Of a DNA stretch of 64,000 nucleotides, positions 1 to 9,773 are shown one piece after another; positions within the stretch are counted from its first letter, which is position 1; each line of letters starts with the position of its first letter. The DNA comes from Jonesiaceae bacterium BS-20. Its GTDB lineage: Bacteria; Actinomycetota; Actinomycetes; Actinomycetales; Cellulomonadaceae. The translations under genes and the position numbers were made by a program. The DNA lies in contig CP146203.1 of assembly GCA_039995105.1 (NCBI GenBank), positions 3,100,001 to 3,164,000 of the forward strand. Reading direction: 5' to 3'. The notes beneath the pieces were generated by a model. The model was not told the DNA's origin and did not search any database. It worked only from the letters and a program-made list of their open reading frames with translations.

Positions 1-368
1 GTGACTAGGTCAAGGGCTTGCTGAGATCCGGTCGTAACAACAACATCATCCGGGTGCGCAGAGATACCTTCAAGCGCCATGACTTCAAGAATCTGCTCAC
101 GCAGACCCTGATCGCCCTGACCTGAACCGTACTGCAGGGCCTTCATGCCATCGGTTGCAATGACCTTGGCAACGGTCTCTGAGATGTCATCGAGAGGGAG
201 GTCAGCGAGGTTGGGCATTCCACCCGCAAGGGACACAACCTCTGGGCGGTTGGCTACCGCGAAAAGCGCTCGAACCTCAGACGCTCGCATGTTGTGAGCA
301 CGTGAAGCGTAGCTGCCGAACCAGGGGTCTAGTCTTGTTCCCTTACTGGGAGAAATATTGGAGGTCAC
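1..368 (-). CDS. Class I PLP-dependent aminotransferase, N-terminal part
   Basis: This is the first ~122 residues of a fold-type I aminotransferase; the rest lies beyond the left edge. The reading begins at GTG (366-368) with TSNISPSKGTRLDPWF and continues through VVSLAGGMPN, QYGSGQGDQGLREQI and VVTTGSQQALDLV. These are typical of the 2-aminoadipate/aromatic aminotransferase (LysN/MocR C-terminal) subgroup. The PLP lysine lies outside the window, so the substrate cannot be judged. There is no convincing Shine-Dalgarno before the GTG, which may be read from a leaderless mRNA. It follows trxA on the same strand, about 100 nt downstream. An aminotransferase between the par genes and trx genes is common in actinobacteria. 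Confidence 0.8.
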   Translation of the reverse strand, partial: MTSNISPSKGTRLDPWFGSYASRAHNMRASEVRALFAVANRPEVVSLAGGMPNLADLPLDDISETVAKVIATDGMKALQYGSGQGDQGLREQILEVMALEGISAHPDDVVVTTGSQQALDLV

Positions 369-470
369 AATGTCAAGTTTCGCATGGGGGATAAAATTTG
401 TTTGCTAAGGGGAGGGCTGTGGCACTATCTGGCACCACAACCCACCCCCGTCCTTCACAACTCTAGGCGA

Positions 471-803
471 TTATGCGCCAAGAAGTTCGGTGATCTCGGC
501 AATGAGTGCCTTCTTAGGGCGCCCACCAACCAAGGACTTCACCAGTTCCCCGCCCTTGTACAAGTTCAAAGTGGGGATCGAAACAATGCCGTACGCGGCC
601 GTGGTCTCGGGGTTGATGTCGGTGTCGAGCTTGGCAATCTTGATCTGTCCGTCATACTCCTGCGCGAGCTCCTCGAGCAGGGGAGCGATCTGGCGGCACG
701 GCCCACACCACTGCGCCCAAAAGTCGACCAAAACAGGAATGTCGGATTCTAGAACTTGGGCTTTGAAGTCATCGTCATGGACGGCGACGGTAAAGGTAGA
801 CAT
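471..803 (-). CDS. trxA: Thioredoxin
   Basis: A 110-residue cytosolic thioredoxin, the usual family length. It carries the redox motif WCGPC at residues 32-36 and the cis-proline segment IVSIPTL. It reduces protein disulfides and is recharged by thioredoxin reductase. The start ATG at 803 has AGGAC six bases upstream, within the 12 nt that follow the trxB stop. The two genes are therefore co-transcribed, reductase first, as is standard near actinobacterial origins. Confidence 0.97.
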   Translation of the reverse strand: MSTFTVAVHDDDFKAQVLESDIPVLVDFWAQWCGPCRQIAPLLEELAQEYDGQIKIAKLDTDINPETTAAYGIVSIPTLNLYKGGELVKSLVGGRPKKALIAEITELLGA

Positions 804-815
804 GTTGAGTCCTAA

Positions 816-1763
816 CTAGTTGGCAAGGCCTTCGAGGTAGTGCTGAGCGTCAAGAGCGGCGGAGCAACCGGTTCCGGCGGCGGTAATTGCTTGGCGGTAG
901 ACGTTGTCAACGAGGTCACCACACGCAAATACGCCGGGGACGTTGGTTGCGGTGCTGCGGCCCTGAACCTGGACATAGCCGTTTTCATCAACGTCAATGA
1001 CATCCTTGACCAGCTCTGAGCGTGGGTCGTGGCCAATGGCAACGAACAACCCGGTTGCATCAATGTCGCGTTCTTCGCCGGTGATAGTGTCCCGCAGAAC
1101 GAGGGATTCCACTTTATTCTCACCACGGATCGCGGCGACTTCGGTGTTCCAAGCAAATTCGATCTTTGGATCAGCAAGCGCGCGCTCGGCCATGATTTTC
1201 GATGCCCGCAGCTCGTCGCGGCGGTGCACCATGGTCACCTTTGCGGCAAAGCGCGTCAAGAACGTGGCCTCTTCAACGGCGGAATCGCCGCCACCTACAA
1301 CAACGATGTGCTGATCCTTGAAGAAGAACCCGTCACAGGTGGCACACCAGGAAACACCGCGTCCAGATAGGCGTTTCTCATCCGGTAGGCCCAACTCGCG
1401 GTAAGCGGAGCCGGTTGCCAAGATAACTGAGCGGGCGGAGATTGTCTCGCCGCCACCGGTCGTGATGGCCTTGATATCCCCGGTGAGGTCAACGGCTTCC
1501 GCGTCATCCCACTCGATCTCGGCGCCAAACTTCTCCGCCTGCTTCTGCATGTTCTCCATGAGATCAGGGCCGAGCACGCCGTCTGGGAATCCTGGGAAGT
1601 TCTCCACGTCGGTTGTGTTCATCAAGGCGCCACCAGCGGTAATGGAACCGGCAAGAACGAGAGGAGCTAATCCTGCTCGGGCGGCGTAGACGGCTGCCGT
1701 GTAACCGGCTGGTCCGGAACCGATGATGACAACGTCGCGGATTTGGGTGGCAGAGCTAGTCAC
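816..1763 (-). CDS. trxB: Thioredoxin-disulfide reductase
   Basis: A 315-residue low-molecular-weight flavoenzyme that transfers electrons from NADPH through FAD to thioredoxin. Visible signatures are the FAD dinucleotide motif IGSGPAG near residue 14, the redox-active pair C140-A-T-C143 followed by DGFFF, the NADPH motif [12 protein letters not shown], and the C-terminal [18 protein letters not shown]. The start is GTG at 1763, with AAGGA eight bases upstream. It heads the trxB-trxA operon. About 83 nt separate it from the esterase stop upstream. That gap probably holds the operon promoter, but I could not place it with confidence. Confidence 0.97.
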   Translation of the reverse strand: MTSSATQIRDVVIIGSGPAGYTAAVYAARAGLAPLVLAGSITAGGALMNTTDVENFPGFPDGVLGPDLMENMQKQAEKFGAEIEWDDAEAVDLTGDIKAITTGGGETISARSVILATGSAYRELGLPDEKRLSGRGVSWCATCDGFFFKDQHIVVVGGGDSAVEEATFLTRFAAKVTMVHRRDELRASKIMAERALADPKIEFAWNTEVAAIRGENKVESLVLRDTITGEERDIDATGLFVAIGHDPRSELVKDVIDVDENGYVQVQGRSTATNVPGVFACGDLVDNVYRQAITAAGTGCSAALDAQHYLEGLAN

Positions 1764-1846
1764 GTAAGAGATCCTTAATGATTGATGTACTCAAAGATTT
1801 GTGCTGTGTATTGACTGTAACAAGGGTGGGCCCTGTTTAAGTCCCG

Positions 1847-3349
1847 TCAGCCTATGGCCAACATATCTATGTCGGTGTACGCGTTAGAAATGAGCATTCC
1901 GGGAACCGCAAAAAGATACGCCTGACGGGTGTTTTGGATCCAGGGTTGCCACTGGGGAGCGCGACCATGAACAAAGTCAGCCGCAGTGCCGTGGAAATCT
2001 CGCACCAAAGACGCCGGTGGCGTCTCTCCAAGGAGTTTTGCCGCACCGGGGGCGGCCGGGGCATTGAAGAAGAAGGGCAGATCTAAACAGTGGCAACTGA
2101 CACCCATGGTCGGAGAAATCCAACCAAAGCGGTAGACCCAAGTTAGTGAACGTGGATCCTGGGCCGCGCGGGCCTGGGCTACTTTCAGAGCCCAAACCCT
2201 AAACAAAAGATCACTGACCGCCTGTCCCACAATTTCTATCTGCGTCAGGCCAGGGTGGCTTTGCAGGTAGGAACCAGAGGTAGTTTCGCTCATACCGAGC
2301 CGGGCCAAAACCTGCTCGGTGCTTTGCCCCTCGAGGGCGGGCCCGGCTTGAGCAAGATTGCCATTGAACTCTTGATCGGCGGAACCTAACAGCACCTGCT
2401 TGTCTGCGCCAATACCGTGCCCAATACCCTCAACGGTGGGGTAGGGGATGAGGTCCCCATCCACGTATGGGGCCAACACGAGTCCGTCTCGAACCATGGC
2501 AAACAGATCTTCGAGGGGATCACCCGAGGCTGCCTCTTGGGCCATCTGATCTTGCAAATCAATGATCTGTAACTCGCTGAGAGTGCCAAATCCGCTGCGC
2601 GTTGGTGCCACACCGCCAAGCGCGGCAAACCGGGTGCCGTAATCCTGGGCGGCTTCCAAACTCTGTGTGGTGGTAACTCCGGAAAGTGAAATGACCCGTG
2701 CGAAGAGGTGCTGGGCGCTGGGCATGGTTAACAGGGTCAGCACCACCCCGCCACCGGCGGATTGCCCGGCCAACGTAACCTGGTCGGGGTCGCCACCGAA
2801 GGCGACAATATTGTCTTGAACCCACTCGAGCGCCAACAACCAGTCCCGCACAGCCCTATTGTGTGGGGCATCGGAAATCCAACCAAAGCCATCAAAACCC
2901 AGACGGTAGGACACGGTCACGGTGACCACGGAATCTTGGTTGAAACCGGACCCGTCATACCAAGGGCTGGCCGGGGATCCAGCTACGTAAGCGCCACCGT
3001 GGAAGAAAACCAGAACCGGCAATGCACTTGCGGTAGTTCCACCATCCTTGGACGTGGCTACCCCAAGCTGCGGGGTAAATACATTGACGTTGAGGGTGGA
3101 TTCACCCGCAATACTGGGCTCCGGAATAAGGGTCTCCGGGGCGTAAGGCACCCGTTGCGGGGTAGCCCCATGACTGCTCGCGTCAAGAATCCCGGTCCAA
3201 GGCTGGTGCGGAACCGGAGCTGCGAACCGTAACTCTCCAACCGGTGGCTGGGCAAAGGGAATACCCAAGAACGCGGCTGAATTCTCACGCCACACACCCT
3301 GAACCGAGCCGCGTGCGGTATCAACGATGGGCCGGTCAGCAGCAGACAT
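1847..3349 (-). CDS. Type B carboxylesterase family protein
   Basis: A 500-residue alpha/beta hydrolase of the carboxylesterase type B (PnbA/cholinesterase-like) family, predicted to hydrolyse carboxylic esters. Family landmarks are GSVQGVWRENSAAFLGIPFAQPP at the N terminus (read in part), the oxyanion segment LVFFHGGAYVAGS, and the nucleophile elbow GQSAGGG, a variant of the usual GESAGG. No signal peptide is visible, so it is probably cytosolic. ATG at 3349 has AAGGAA six bases upstream. It lies 25 nt after the pseudokinase gene and may be the last member of the murJ operon. In mycobacteria sigM occupies the equivalent position between mviN and trxB, so the esterase is a lineage-specific neighbour. 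Confidence 0.85.
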   Translation of the reverse strand: MSAADRPIVDTARGSVQGVWRENSAAFLGIPFAQPPVGELRFAAPVPHQPWTGILDASSHGATPQRVPYAPETLIPEPSIAGESTLNVNVFTPQLGVATSKDGGTTASALPVLVFFHGGAYVAGSPASPWYDGSGFNQDSVVTVTVSYRLGFDGFGWISDAPHNRAVRDWLLALEWVQDNIVAFGGDPDQVTLAGQSAGGGVVLTLLTMPSAQHLFARVISLSGVTTTQSLEAAQDYGTRFAALGGVAPTRSGFGTLSELQIIDLQDQMAQEAASGDPLEDLFAMVRDGLVLAPYVDGDLIPYPTVEGIGHGIGADKQVLLGSADQEFNGNLAQAGPALEGQSTEQVLARLGMSETTSGSYLQSHPGLTQIEIVGQAVSDLLFRVWALKVAQARAAQDPRSLTWVYRFGWISPTMGVSCHCLDLPFFFNAPAAPGAAKLLGETPPASLVRDFHGTAADFVHGRAPQWQPWIQNTRQAYLFAVPGMLISNAYTDIDMLAIG

Positions 3350-3374
3350 CTGTATTCCTTAAGTCAATGCGGGT

Positions 3375-5042
3375 TTAAGTCAGTCCAATTTCGTGGATGT
3401 AGAACCGGTTTTTGTCGTCCTTGTCCTTTGGCAACAGCGTGAACCATAGCACCAGGGAATCGGTTGTGGTTGGCTTGGAAAGCTTGAATACGGTCTCACC
3501 ATCGAGCGGACCGGAGGCCAAGACTTCACCTTCGGTTGGCTTATCCGCTGTGGTGGCGCGAATTTCGACCATACCGCCCTTATTGGCGCTCGAAACCAGC
3601 ACGGATGAAACTTCTGCGGCCTTTTCTAGTTTGAGCTCAATTCCCATGCCCTTTTTAAGGCCGGAAAACTCCGGGGTCTTGTATGTACGGGAGTACCAGC
3701 CGCGAGAGGAGTCGCCGTCAAAGAGCAGGTCTTGCAATTCCGGGTGCTCGTTGCCGTCACCCTGCGGGTCAAGTGCGGTTGCTGCTTTGATAACCGGTAA
3801 TACGACCTCGGCCGGTTTGGTTTCCTCGGGCGGTTTAGTGCCGTCGTCCTCGCCCCCGGCGGTGTTGTTCGGTGAGGGCCGGCCGGTAGGTGAAACCGTG
3901 ATTGGGGCAAAGTCGGCCGTCAGCGTGTTGACCGCCCACACCCCGCCCCAAATGATTCCGACAAAGGCAACAATCAAAATTAATGCGGTCGGATTAAACC
4001 GGTACTTCGATGGCGCACTTGCGGCACTCACGGGTGCTTGCTGGGAGACCGGCGGCGTCGCTTGGTGCGGAACATCTTGAGCGAGGGCACCAAAGGCCGG
4101 CACCGCAGCGCCAGCAGGGGCGATGGATGCCGGGGCAAATACCGGTGGAATTTCAACCGAAGGTGCCGGAGGCACCGAACCTGGTTTGGCGCCCATTGCG
4201 GTGCGAATGCTCTCGCGTTGCACCGGCTGTGGGGGAGGCGCTGGGACCGCTACAGCTTGGTCCATGTCGACTACATCGGTCAGCATGCTGGGGTCAATGA
4301 CCGGTAGATCATCTTCAGACCACTGACCCAGACCTGAGATAAACTCTTCCAAGCTTGCTGGAACCGGCCGCGTACCATTGAGAATCCCCGTCGACAACTG
4401 TTCAATTTCAGGGGTTACCCGCGGAACGACGGTCTGAAGGCGTGGTAGATCGTTCTTAGTGTCCAAATTTGTGGGGGTCACACCGGTCAGCATGAAGTAC
4501 AGCAATGCGGACAGCCCAATAATGTCTTGCTGAACCAATTTCTGTGCGGGCAAGCCGGCATTGGATTGCAGGATGTGCCGGGCAACGAGGCCATCAACAG
4601 TAATTTTTGCACCATCGAACCAGAGTGACTGGGCAGAAAGCGCGCCGTGGTTTAGACCTTTGTCATGCGCTTTTGCCAAAGCCTTGGCAATCGTTGCGGT
4701 TACGGCTCGGGCTTGATCAACGGCGAAGGTTGAGCCGCTAATTGCGGTGAGTCCGGAGACCCCCTGTGGGCGCTCGGTAATGATGACTTTGGTGGAACCG
4801 GAGTCGAGAACGTCGAGCACTCGGGCGATCCCGGCAACTGAAATTTGAGCGGCTTCGCGGGCACGCTCCAAGGCGTCAGCAGCGACGTTGCTTGGAAAAT
4901 CAGCAACCGAGAATAGATTTACGTTTCGGTTAAAGATCTTGTCTTTTGCGTGCCATACCTTGACATCGGCATCCTGATAGGTGACCTGCTCATCGAGCTC
5001 ATAACGCGCAACGATTACAGTCCCAGCCGTCAACTTAGTCAC
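3375..5042 (-). CDS. Membrane pseudokinase downstream of MurJ
   Basis: About 555 residues. The N-terminal half has a protein-kinase-like fold (VIVARYELDEQVTYQDADVKVW onward, given in part). The kinase signatures are broken: the loop reads HGALSAQSL rather than HRDxxxxN, the DFG position reads VDGL, and no VAIK lysine is evident. A proline/alanine-rich linker precedes one membrane helix (ALILIVAFVGIIWGGVW), then an extracellular beta-rich domain of ~150 residues resembling discoidin-like modules. In Mycobacterium the corresponding pseudokinase is fused to MviN and, when phosphorylated by PknB, recruits FhaA to restrain lipid II export. Here it is a separate gene. I prefer GTG at 5042, preceded by GGAG at the right spacing; ATG 5078 and an upstream start at 5141 inside murJ lack good ribosome sites. 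Confidence 0.85.
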   Translation of the reverse strand: MTKLTAGTVIVARYELDEQVTYQDADVKVWHAKDKIFNRNVNLFSVADFPSNVAADALERAREAAQISVAGIARVLDVLDSGSTKVIITERPQGVSGLTAISGSTFAVDQARAVTATIAKALAKAHDKGLNHGALSAQSLWFDGAKITVDGLVARHILQSNAGLPAQKLVQQDIIGLSALLYFMLTGVTPTNLDTKNDLPRLQTVVPRVTPEIEQLSTGILNGTRPVPASLEEFISGLGQWSEDDLPVIDPSMLTDVVDMDQAVAVPAPPPQPVQRESIRTAMGAKPGSVPPAPSVEIPPVFAPASIAPAGAAVPAFGALAQDVPHQATPPVSQQAPVSAASAPSKYRFNPTALILIVAFVGIIWGGVWAVNTLTADFAPITVSPTGRPSPNNTAGGEDDGTKPPEETKPAEVVLPVIKAATALDPQGDGNEHPELQDLLFDGDSSRGWYSRTYKTPEFSGLKKGMGIELKLEKAAEVSSVLVSSANKGGMVEIRATTADKPTEGEVLASGPLDGETVFKLSKPTTTDSLVLWFTLLPKDKDDKNRFYIHEIGLT

Positions 5043-5097
5043 AGGTACTCCAAATACAATTGGTTTCAGTCTGTCCATGGTACGCGGAAAAGATGTC

Positions 5098-6777
5098 TTA
5101 CCTGCGCTTTGTCCGCAACAGTTTGGTAAGGATTGGGTCAAGAAGTTGATTCAATTCCCGCACTTTCATGCTTTGCAGGGCAAGCATGTATACACAAAGC
5201 ATCAAGATACCTACCGCGGTCGTAATGACCGCAGCGTGTAGGAATGAGTCCTCGGGCGAAAAGCCCCAGGTGTTCAGAACGAACCAACCCAATAGTCCGG
5301 CAATAATCCCAGCAACAATAAGTTGGACATGCAGCCGGGTAATCCGTGGGATATCTGCGCCCCGTAGAAGTGTTGAGAGCCCCCTGAGGCGCAGCGCAAC
5401 CGCAACAAAGTTAGCCAAGCTCATGGCTAGGCCAACGGCTGGCACCCACCATTGACTGGGGAGTATGAGGTAGCCAAGGTATGAGCCCCCCATCGACACT
5501 ATGACCACGGGGATTTGGAAGAGGAACACGGAACGCCCGTCCTCGAACGCGTAGTACACCCACTTCATCAAGACCATCGCGCCTAGCGGCACCAGGCCAA
5601 GAGCCATGGTTATGAGCACTTGGGACACCACCCGTACCTCACCCGGGCTCAGGGTTGGAACCAGGAGTTTGGTAATGGGTTGGGCCAGAATAACGAATAC
5701 GGTTGTTGCAAACATTGTGAACACGCCAATGGTGCGCAGACCCTGAGAAGTAAGGTCACGGACCCGGACAATATCGTTCTTGGCAGCGGCTGCACTCATC
5801 CCGGTGAACAATGCGGTCGCGATTGAAACTGTGATGAGGGAATGCGGGAGTAGGTAGACCATGAGGGCCTGGGTGTACGAGGCGTTTCCTGCAACAATAT
5901 CGATCCCCGGGCTGGCTGCGCCGGGCGCTGCGGTGGCAATTCTGGTGCTTACCCAAACCGCGATTTGGTCAAGCCCCATCGCCAGGATGGTCCAGGTGCC
6001 CATGCGACCAACGGACCGCAGTCCGATCCCGCGTAGCCCGTACCGGATATTCCAACGAAAACCGGAACGGTATAGCGGCAGAAACAGGATGAGTGCTTGG
6101 GCAATTACACCGAGCGTCGCGGTACCGCCCAAAAAGACAATCTTGGGGGTCGTCCAAGACACGAGGTCGGATCCGTGGCTCGTTGCGGCGGACCCGAAGA
6201 TAAGTAAGAAGAGCCCAAATCCTGCAATGGAAATAACGTTGTTGAGGGCAGGAGCCCACATGAACGGCCCAAATTGGCCGCGGGCATTGAGTACCTGTCC
6301 AAGGAGCGTGTAGAGGCCGTAGAAAAATACTTGCGGAATACACCAGAATGCAAACGCTACGGCCAGAGCGGTTTGCTCGGGACTCCAGTCGTTGGAGGCA
6401 TACAGCGAGACCAGAACGGACGCACCGAGCGTGGCAATCAGCGATAGGCCAAGCAGGAACGTTGCCGCTAGGGTGAGTAGTTTATCGAGGTATTCCTGGG
6501 AGTTTGGGGACCGATAAGCTCTCATCACCTGGGGAACGATTACCGCGTTGAGCACGCCGCCCGCGATGATCGCAAACAAGATATTGGGTACCTTGTTGGC
6601 GATGTCAAAGGCGTCTGCTGCGGCGCCGGTGGCGCCGATTGCGGCTACCAGCAACACGTTGCGGACCAGCCCTAGGGCTCGGGAAACGAAGGTTCCCGAT
6701 GCCATAATCATGGAGTGTTTACCCAGTGAGGTTGGTTTTCGGTTGGGTTCTTCGGCCGTGGATTTCGGGGCGGTCAT
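5098..6777 (-). CDS. murJ: Lipid II flippase MurJ (MviN)
   Basis: A 559-residue polytopic MOP-superfamily protein that moves lipid-linked peptidoglycan precursors across the plasma membrane. The N terminus carries the family segment SRALGLVRNVLLVAAIG and then about 14 hydrophobic helices, including the conserved region FAIIAGGVLNAVIVPQ. A short basic tail (LLRTKRR) ends in the cytoplasm. Unlike mycobacterial MviN it has no fused pseudokinase; that domain is the next gene downstream. ATG at 6777 lies 2 nt after the DUF6049 stop and uses AGGA located inside the end of that gene. Translation is probably coupled. Confidence 0.95.
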   Translation of the reverse strand: MTAPKSTAEEPNRKPTSLGKHSMIMASGTFVSRALGLVRNVLLVAAIGATGAAADAFDIANKVPNILFAIIAGGVLNAVIVPQVMRAYRSPNSQEYLDKLLTLAATFLLGLSLIATLGASVLVSLYASNDWSPEQTALAVAFAFWCIPQVFFYGLYTLLGQVLNARGQFGPFMWAPALNNVISIAGFGLFLLIFGSAATSHGSDLVSWTTPKIVFLGGTATLGVIAQALILFLPLYRSGFRWNIRYGLRGIGLRSVGRMGTWTILAMGLDQIAVWVSTRIATAAPGAASPGIDIVAGNASYTQALMVYLLPHSLITVSIATALFTGMSAAAAKNDIVRVRDLTSQGLRTIGVFTMFATTVFVILAQPITKLLVPTLSPGEVRVVSQVLITMALGLVPLGAMVLMKWVYYAFEDGRSVFLFQIPVVIVSMGGSYLGYLILPSQWWVPAVGLAMSLANFVAVALRLRGLSTLLRGADIPRITRLHVQLIVAGIIAGLLGWFVLNTWGFSPEDSFLHAAVITTAVGILMLCVYMLALQSMKVRELNQLLDPILTKLLRTKRR

Positions 6778-6779
6778 TG

Positions 6780-9035
6780 TTAGTCCTGTTCACCTTTGGG
6801 GCGATCTTGGTTCTGGACCGACGCCGGTTCCTGAACTACTTTGAGTGATGCGGAGGCATCCTTAGGTTCGGTGCGGCGTTTGGATTTACCGCGCCGAATA
6901 GTGCGCACAATTCCCGCACCAAGAATGATTACGAGTAGACCAACAACAACCGAGGTGCCAAGGTTTTCCCAGTCTGCGCGGACCCGGACAGTAAAGGAAC
7001 CGGACTCGGCCGCTAACTCAGCGTCAGCGGTCAGGATCCTGACCGCTACCTCGACATTTCCTGAGCCCACTGCGGTGACGGGTACCCTGACCTGCTGGGA
7101 GCCTCCGGCCGGGATGGTGACTGCGATAGTTTCTTTGACCTGCAGCCGGGGGTTATTTGGTTGCAATTGAATGAGAACGGTCGCGTCTTGGTCGAGGGCG
7201 TTGCGTGCGGTGAGTGGGATTTCGCTTCCAGTGCTGATGAGGTTGATATCGCTTCCGGTATCAACCGATAGCGCCCCCATGGTGTCCCGGGTGTACTTGG
7301 ACATCTGGGAAACGACCAGGTCGCGGCCCGCGGGGTCCTTGCGCCAGGCTGTGGAAAGTATTGCCCTGGCAGCTTGGTCAACGGACTCGGTGAGGAGTTC
7401 AGGCTCAGGAACAACGGCGGCAAACAAGTTGAGATCCTTGGCCGCGATGGTTGCCTCGGTAACCAGTTCGCCTGTTAGTCCCTGAGTTCCAGTGGAATCG
7501 AGAGCGAACTCAAAGGTTTGCGATGACTCGTTTTCCAACACGTTGAGGTCGCTGAGTGAAAGGTTTGAGAGCCAGGGAAGTTTGTCTAGGCTGGCCAGCT
7601 GCGCGGTGGCCACCTTGGGATTGGGATTCCAATCTCTGGGGAGCGTCACCACGATATTTCGAAGGACCGACGGGCGTTCTTTCGCAATAACGGCTAGTTC
7701 ACTAACGAATCGCTGCCGCGCCAACACGGGGCTGTCGGTCCCGGGGTCAGTGAGCAGAGCCGTGAGGATCTCGTCGCCTACCACAACCGTGGAGTGTGTC
7801 TGTGCGGGATTCAGTGTCAGCGCCCCTGGGGTGTAGGTCAAATTCTGTTGTGGGGTTGCGGCGCCGGGCTCAGCAATGATGATTGAGCCGGTCGCGTTGT
7901 GCGTGGACAAGAACTCTTGCGTCAAAGAATCTGGCTCGGGCCAAACGAGGTTTGTCCGCCAGAGACTGGCCGGGATGTCCCCTAGATCGCGTGCAGTAGG
8001 CGTTGGAGTGGTGATGCCCGCTTGGGTGAGTGCACCCAAATCTGCGTCATAATTAGGGAGCAGGTAACTCTCATGATCGGTGATCAGTTTGGCTGTTGCA
8101 TCAAGCCACTTTTTAGTCACGCGCTGCTCAATGGTGGGTTCAGCGGTGCCAGCGTCTTCTTCGTTCTCGGCGGGAGCGGCTGGATCAACCTGCGGTGGCG
8201 CAATCGCCTGTTGCACCCCCTCGATGAGGTTGGGATCGACAGCCAAGTTGAGACTGGGTATTGATTTAAGCGCCGCGACTACGTTGGCTAGGCGGGACTG
8301 CTCGGCCGTCGCCGCGATGACTCGCTCCGACACGGCCTTGGGCTCCATGGGATTGACTGCTGGCCCACTCAGAGGAACTACGGTGCTCAACGTCAGCATG
8401 GGATCGGTTCCCTCGGGGGCGGAGTCCCACAGGAGGTAGGTATAACGGACATCGACCCGGGACATGGTGCCCTCGGCATTTTCTCCGGATAGGATTACGG
8501 CGGTGCCTCGAGGACCCCAACCTGCCGTTCCGCCCAAGAGCTGCAATTGCGCGGAGTCCACGGTGAATTCGGTCGTGATTGATGCGCCGGAGGCTAGCTC
8601 GTCGCCGAGGGAGTTACTTGCGATGACGGTGCCTGCGTTTGAGCCCAGGTCTTGGTCCTGCCAGCGTGCCAGCGCGGTGCGGGTGGTAAATCGGTAACGC
8701 ATGACGTTGAAACTGACTTTGGGATTGACGATCGGCTCGGCACCGTGGTTGGTGATCGTGGCCTTGAGTCGAATCTGATCACCGGGTGTTACCAAAGCGG
8801 GAGAGAACTCGGTGATCGCAATGCTCTTGCCCAGGTCTGAGTCCGGCGGTGTGGCAATCAGGTCAGTCGATGGCTCAACGGCGTGGACGGGATTGGGAAG
8901 CTTGGCCAAAGCGGCGGCTGCACCGCTTGGCGGACTCAGGAGGGACGCAAGCAAAGCGAAGGTAAGCACCAAGACCAAAGCCCATGCGCTACGCATGGGC
9001 CGGATGGGGGCACCGATTTTGTTCAGAGTGGACAT
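6780..9035 (-). CDS. DUF6049 family envelope protein
   Basis: About 751 residues with an N-terminal signal peptide (hydrophobic ALVLVLTFALLASLL ending near SGAAAA), a long extracellular region rich in beta-strand sequence and Ser/Thr, one C-terminal membrane helix (SVVVGLLVIILGAGIV), and a positively charged cytoplasmic tail RRGKSKRR. Position and architecture match the Rv3909-type DUF6049 proteins that sit between the NUDIX gene and murJ in actinobacteria. Its function is unknown; synteny suggests a role with MurJ in envelope assembly. Two start codons are adjacent (GTG 9038, ATG 9035). The upstream NUDIX gene stops only a few bases before. Confidence 0.85.
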   Translation of the reverse strand: MSTLNKIGAPIRPMRSAWALVLVLTFALLASLLSPPSGAAAALAKLPNPVHAVEPSTDLIATPPDSDLGKSIAITEFSPALVTPGDQIRLKATITNHGAEPIVNPKVSFNVMRYRFTTRTALARWQDQDLGSNAGTVIASNSLGDELASGASITTEFTVDSAQLQLLGGTAGWGPRGTAVILSGENAEGTMSRVDVRYTYLLWDSAPEGTDPMLTLSTVVPLSGPAVNPMEPKAVSERVIAATAEQSRLANVVAALKSIPSLNLAVDPNLIEGVQQAIAPPQVDPAAPAENEEDAGTAEPTIEQRVTKKWLDATAKLITDHESYLLPNYDADLGALTQAGITTPTPTARDLGDIPASLWRTNLVWPEPDSLTQEFLSTHNATGSIIIAEPGAATPQQNLTYTPGALTLNPAQTHSTVVVGDEILTALLTDPGTDSPVLARQRFVSELAVIAKERPSVLRNIVVTLPRDWNPNPKVATAQLASLDKLPWLSNLSLSDLNVLENESSQTFEFALDSTGTQGLTGELVTEATIAAKDLNLFAAVVPEPELLTESVDQAARAILSTAWRKDPAGRDLVVSQMSKYTRDTMGALSVDTGSDINLISTGSEIPLTARNALDQDATVLIQLQPNNPRLQVKETIAVTIPAGGSQQVRVPVTAVGSGNVEVAVRILTADAELAAESGSFTVRVRADWENLGTSVVVGLLVIILGAGIVRTIRRGKSKRRTEPKDASASLKVVQEPASVQNQDRPKGEQD

Positions 9036-9041
9036 CACTAT

Positions 9042-9686
9042 CTATTGTTCCGGCACCGGCGGCGAATTGGGGCCATTTTGATGTGAACTTGACGGTGATT
9101 CTAGGGTTTCGCTGTAAACATTACGTAAAACCTCTAAAGCAACGGAGGCTAGGCGGCGTTCATTGGGGTAACTCAGGGTGCGGAACAGATCGTCAAAGGA
9201 GACCCATGCTACGTCCTCAGCCTCCGAGTCGGGGTCGCCTTCAACGGTGAGGTATCCCCCTACGGCTCGCAGCAGGAAGTGGTGAACCACCTTGTGAACG
9301 CGGCGGTCCTCGCCGGTAAACCAGTAGTCAATTGATCCTAGGGAACGGGTGATCACCCCCAAGATCCCAGTTTCTTCGCTGATCTCTCGAATAGCGGCTT
9401 CTTCGGCGGTCTCTTCGCCTTCGAGGTGGCCTTTGGGCAGGCACCACTCAAGGCGCCCGGCACGGTTGCGCCGGGCAATGACTGCCGTATGCATGACATT
9501 GTCGATAACCTTGACTACGAGACCGCCCGCGGAAGTTTCTTCGACTACCGGGAGGTCACTGTAGTGGGATGATGGACTGTGATAGACCGGAACGTGGCGC
9601 TGCGCGTTTGGGTCAATCCGAAGTGGATGGCCACCAGGGGGCGCAGGGACCGCCGAACGGTCTGTGCGTCGTTCGTTGGTGGACAT
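9042..9686 (-). CDS. NUDIX hydrolase (MutT4-like)
   Basis: A 214-residue NUDIX hydrolase. The complete NUDIX box runs from GHLEGEETAEEAAIREIS through EETGIL, matching GX5EX7REUXEEXGU and providing the Mg-binding glutamates for cleavage of nucleoside diphosphate-linked substrates. The ~60-residue N-terminal extension is Arg/His/Pro-rich and low complexity. Synteny (between pcnA and DUF6049-murJ) corresponds to MutT4 of mycobacteria, whose physiological substrate is not settled. ATG at 9686 has AAAGGTG five bases upstream. It is divergent from the tRNA nucleotidyltransferase and heads the envelope operon. Confidence 0.9.
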   Translation of the reverse strand: MSTNERRTDRSAVPAPPGGHPLRIDPNAQRHVPVYHSPSSHYSDLPVVEETSAGGLVVKVIDNVMHTAVIARRNRAGRLEWCLPKGHLEGEETAEEAAIREISEETGILGVITRSLGSIDYWFTGEDRRVHKVVHHFLLRAVGGYLTVEGDPDSEAEDVAWVSFDDLFRTLSYPNERRLASVALEVLRNVYSETLESPSSSHQNGPNSPPVPEQ

Positions 9687-9773
9687 ATCGACACCTTATC
9701 TTTATCTTGGCTACTTTGGGTCGCGGCTATCCGAGACCTTGTACTTTACCTTCAAACTTAACGGAGTTATTGC

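Noticed and set aside
1764-1846. SigR-type promoter before trxB
   Set aside because: No GGAAT..GTT pair at proper spacing could be located.
3412-4080. 222-codon plus-strand frame over the pseudokinase gene
   Set aside because: Antisense to a gene with clear domains; Ser/Pro-rich shadow translation.
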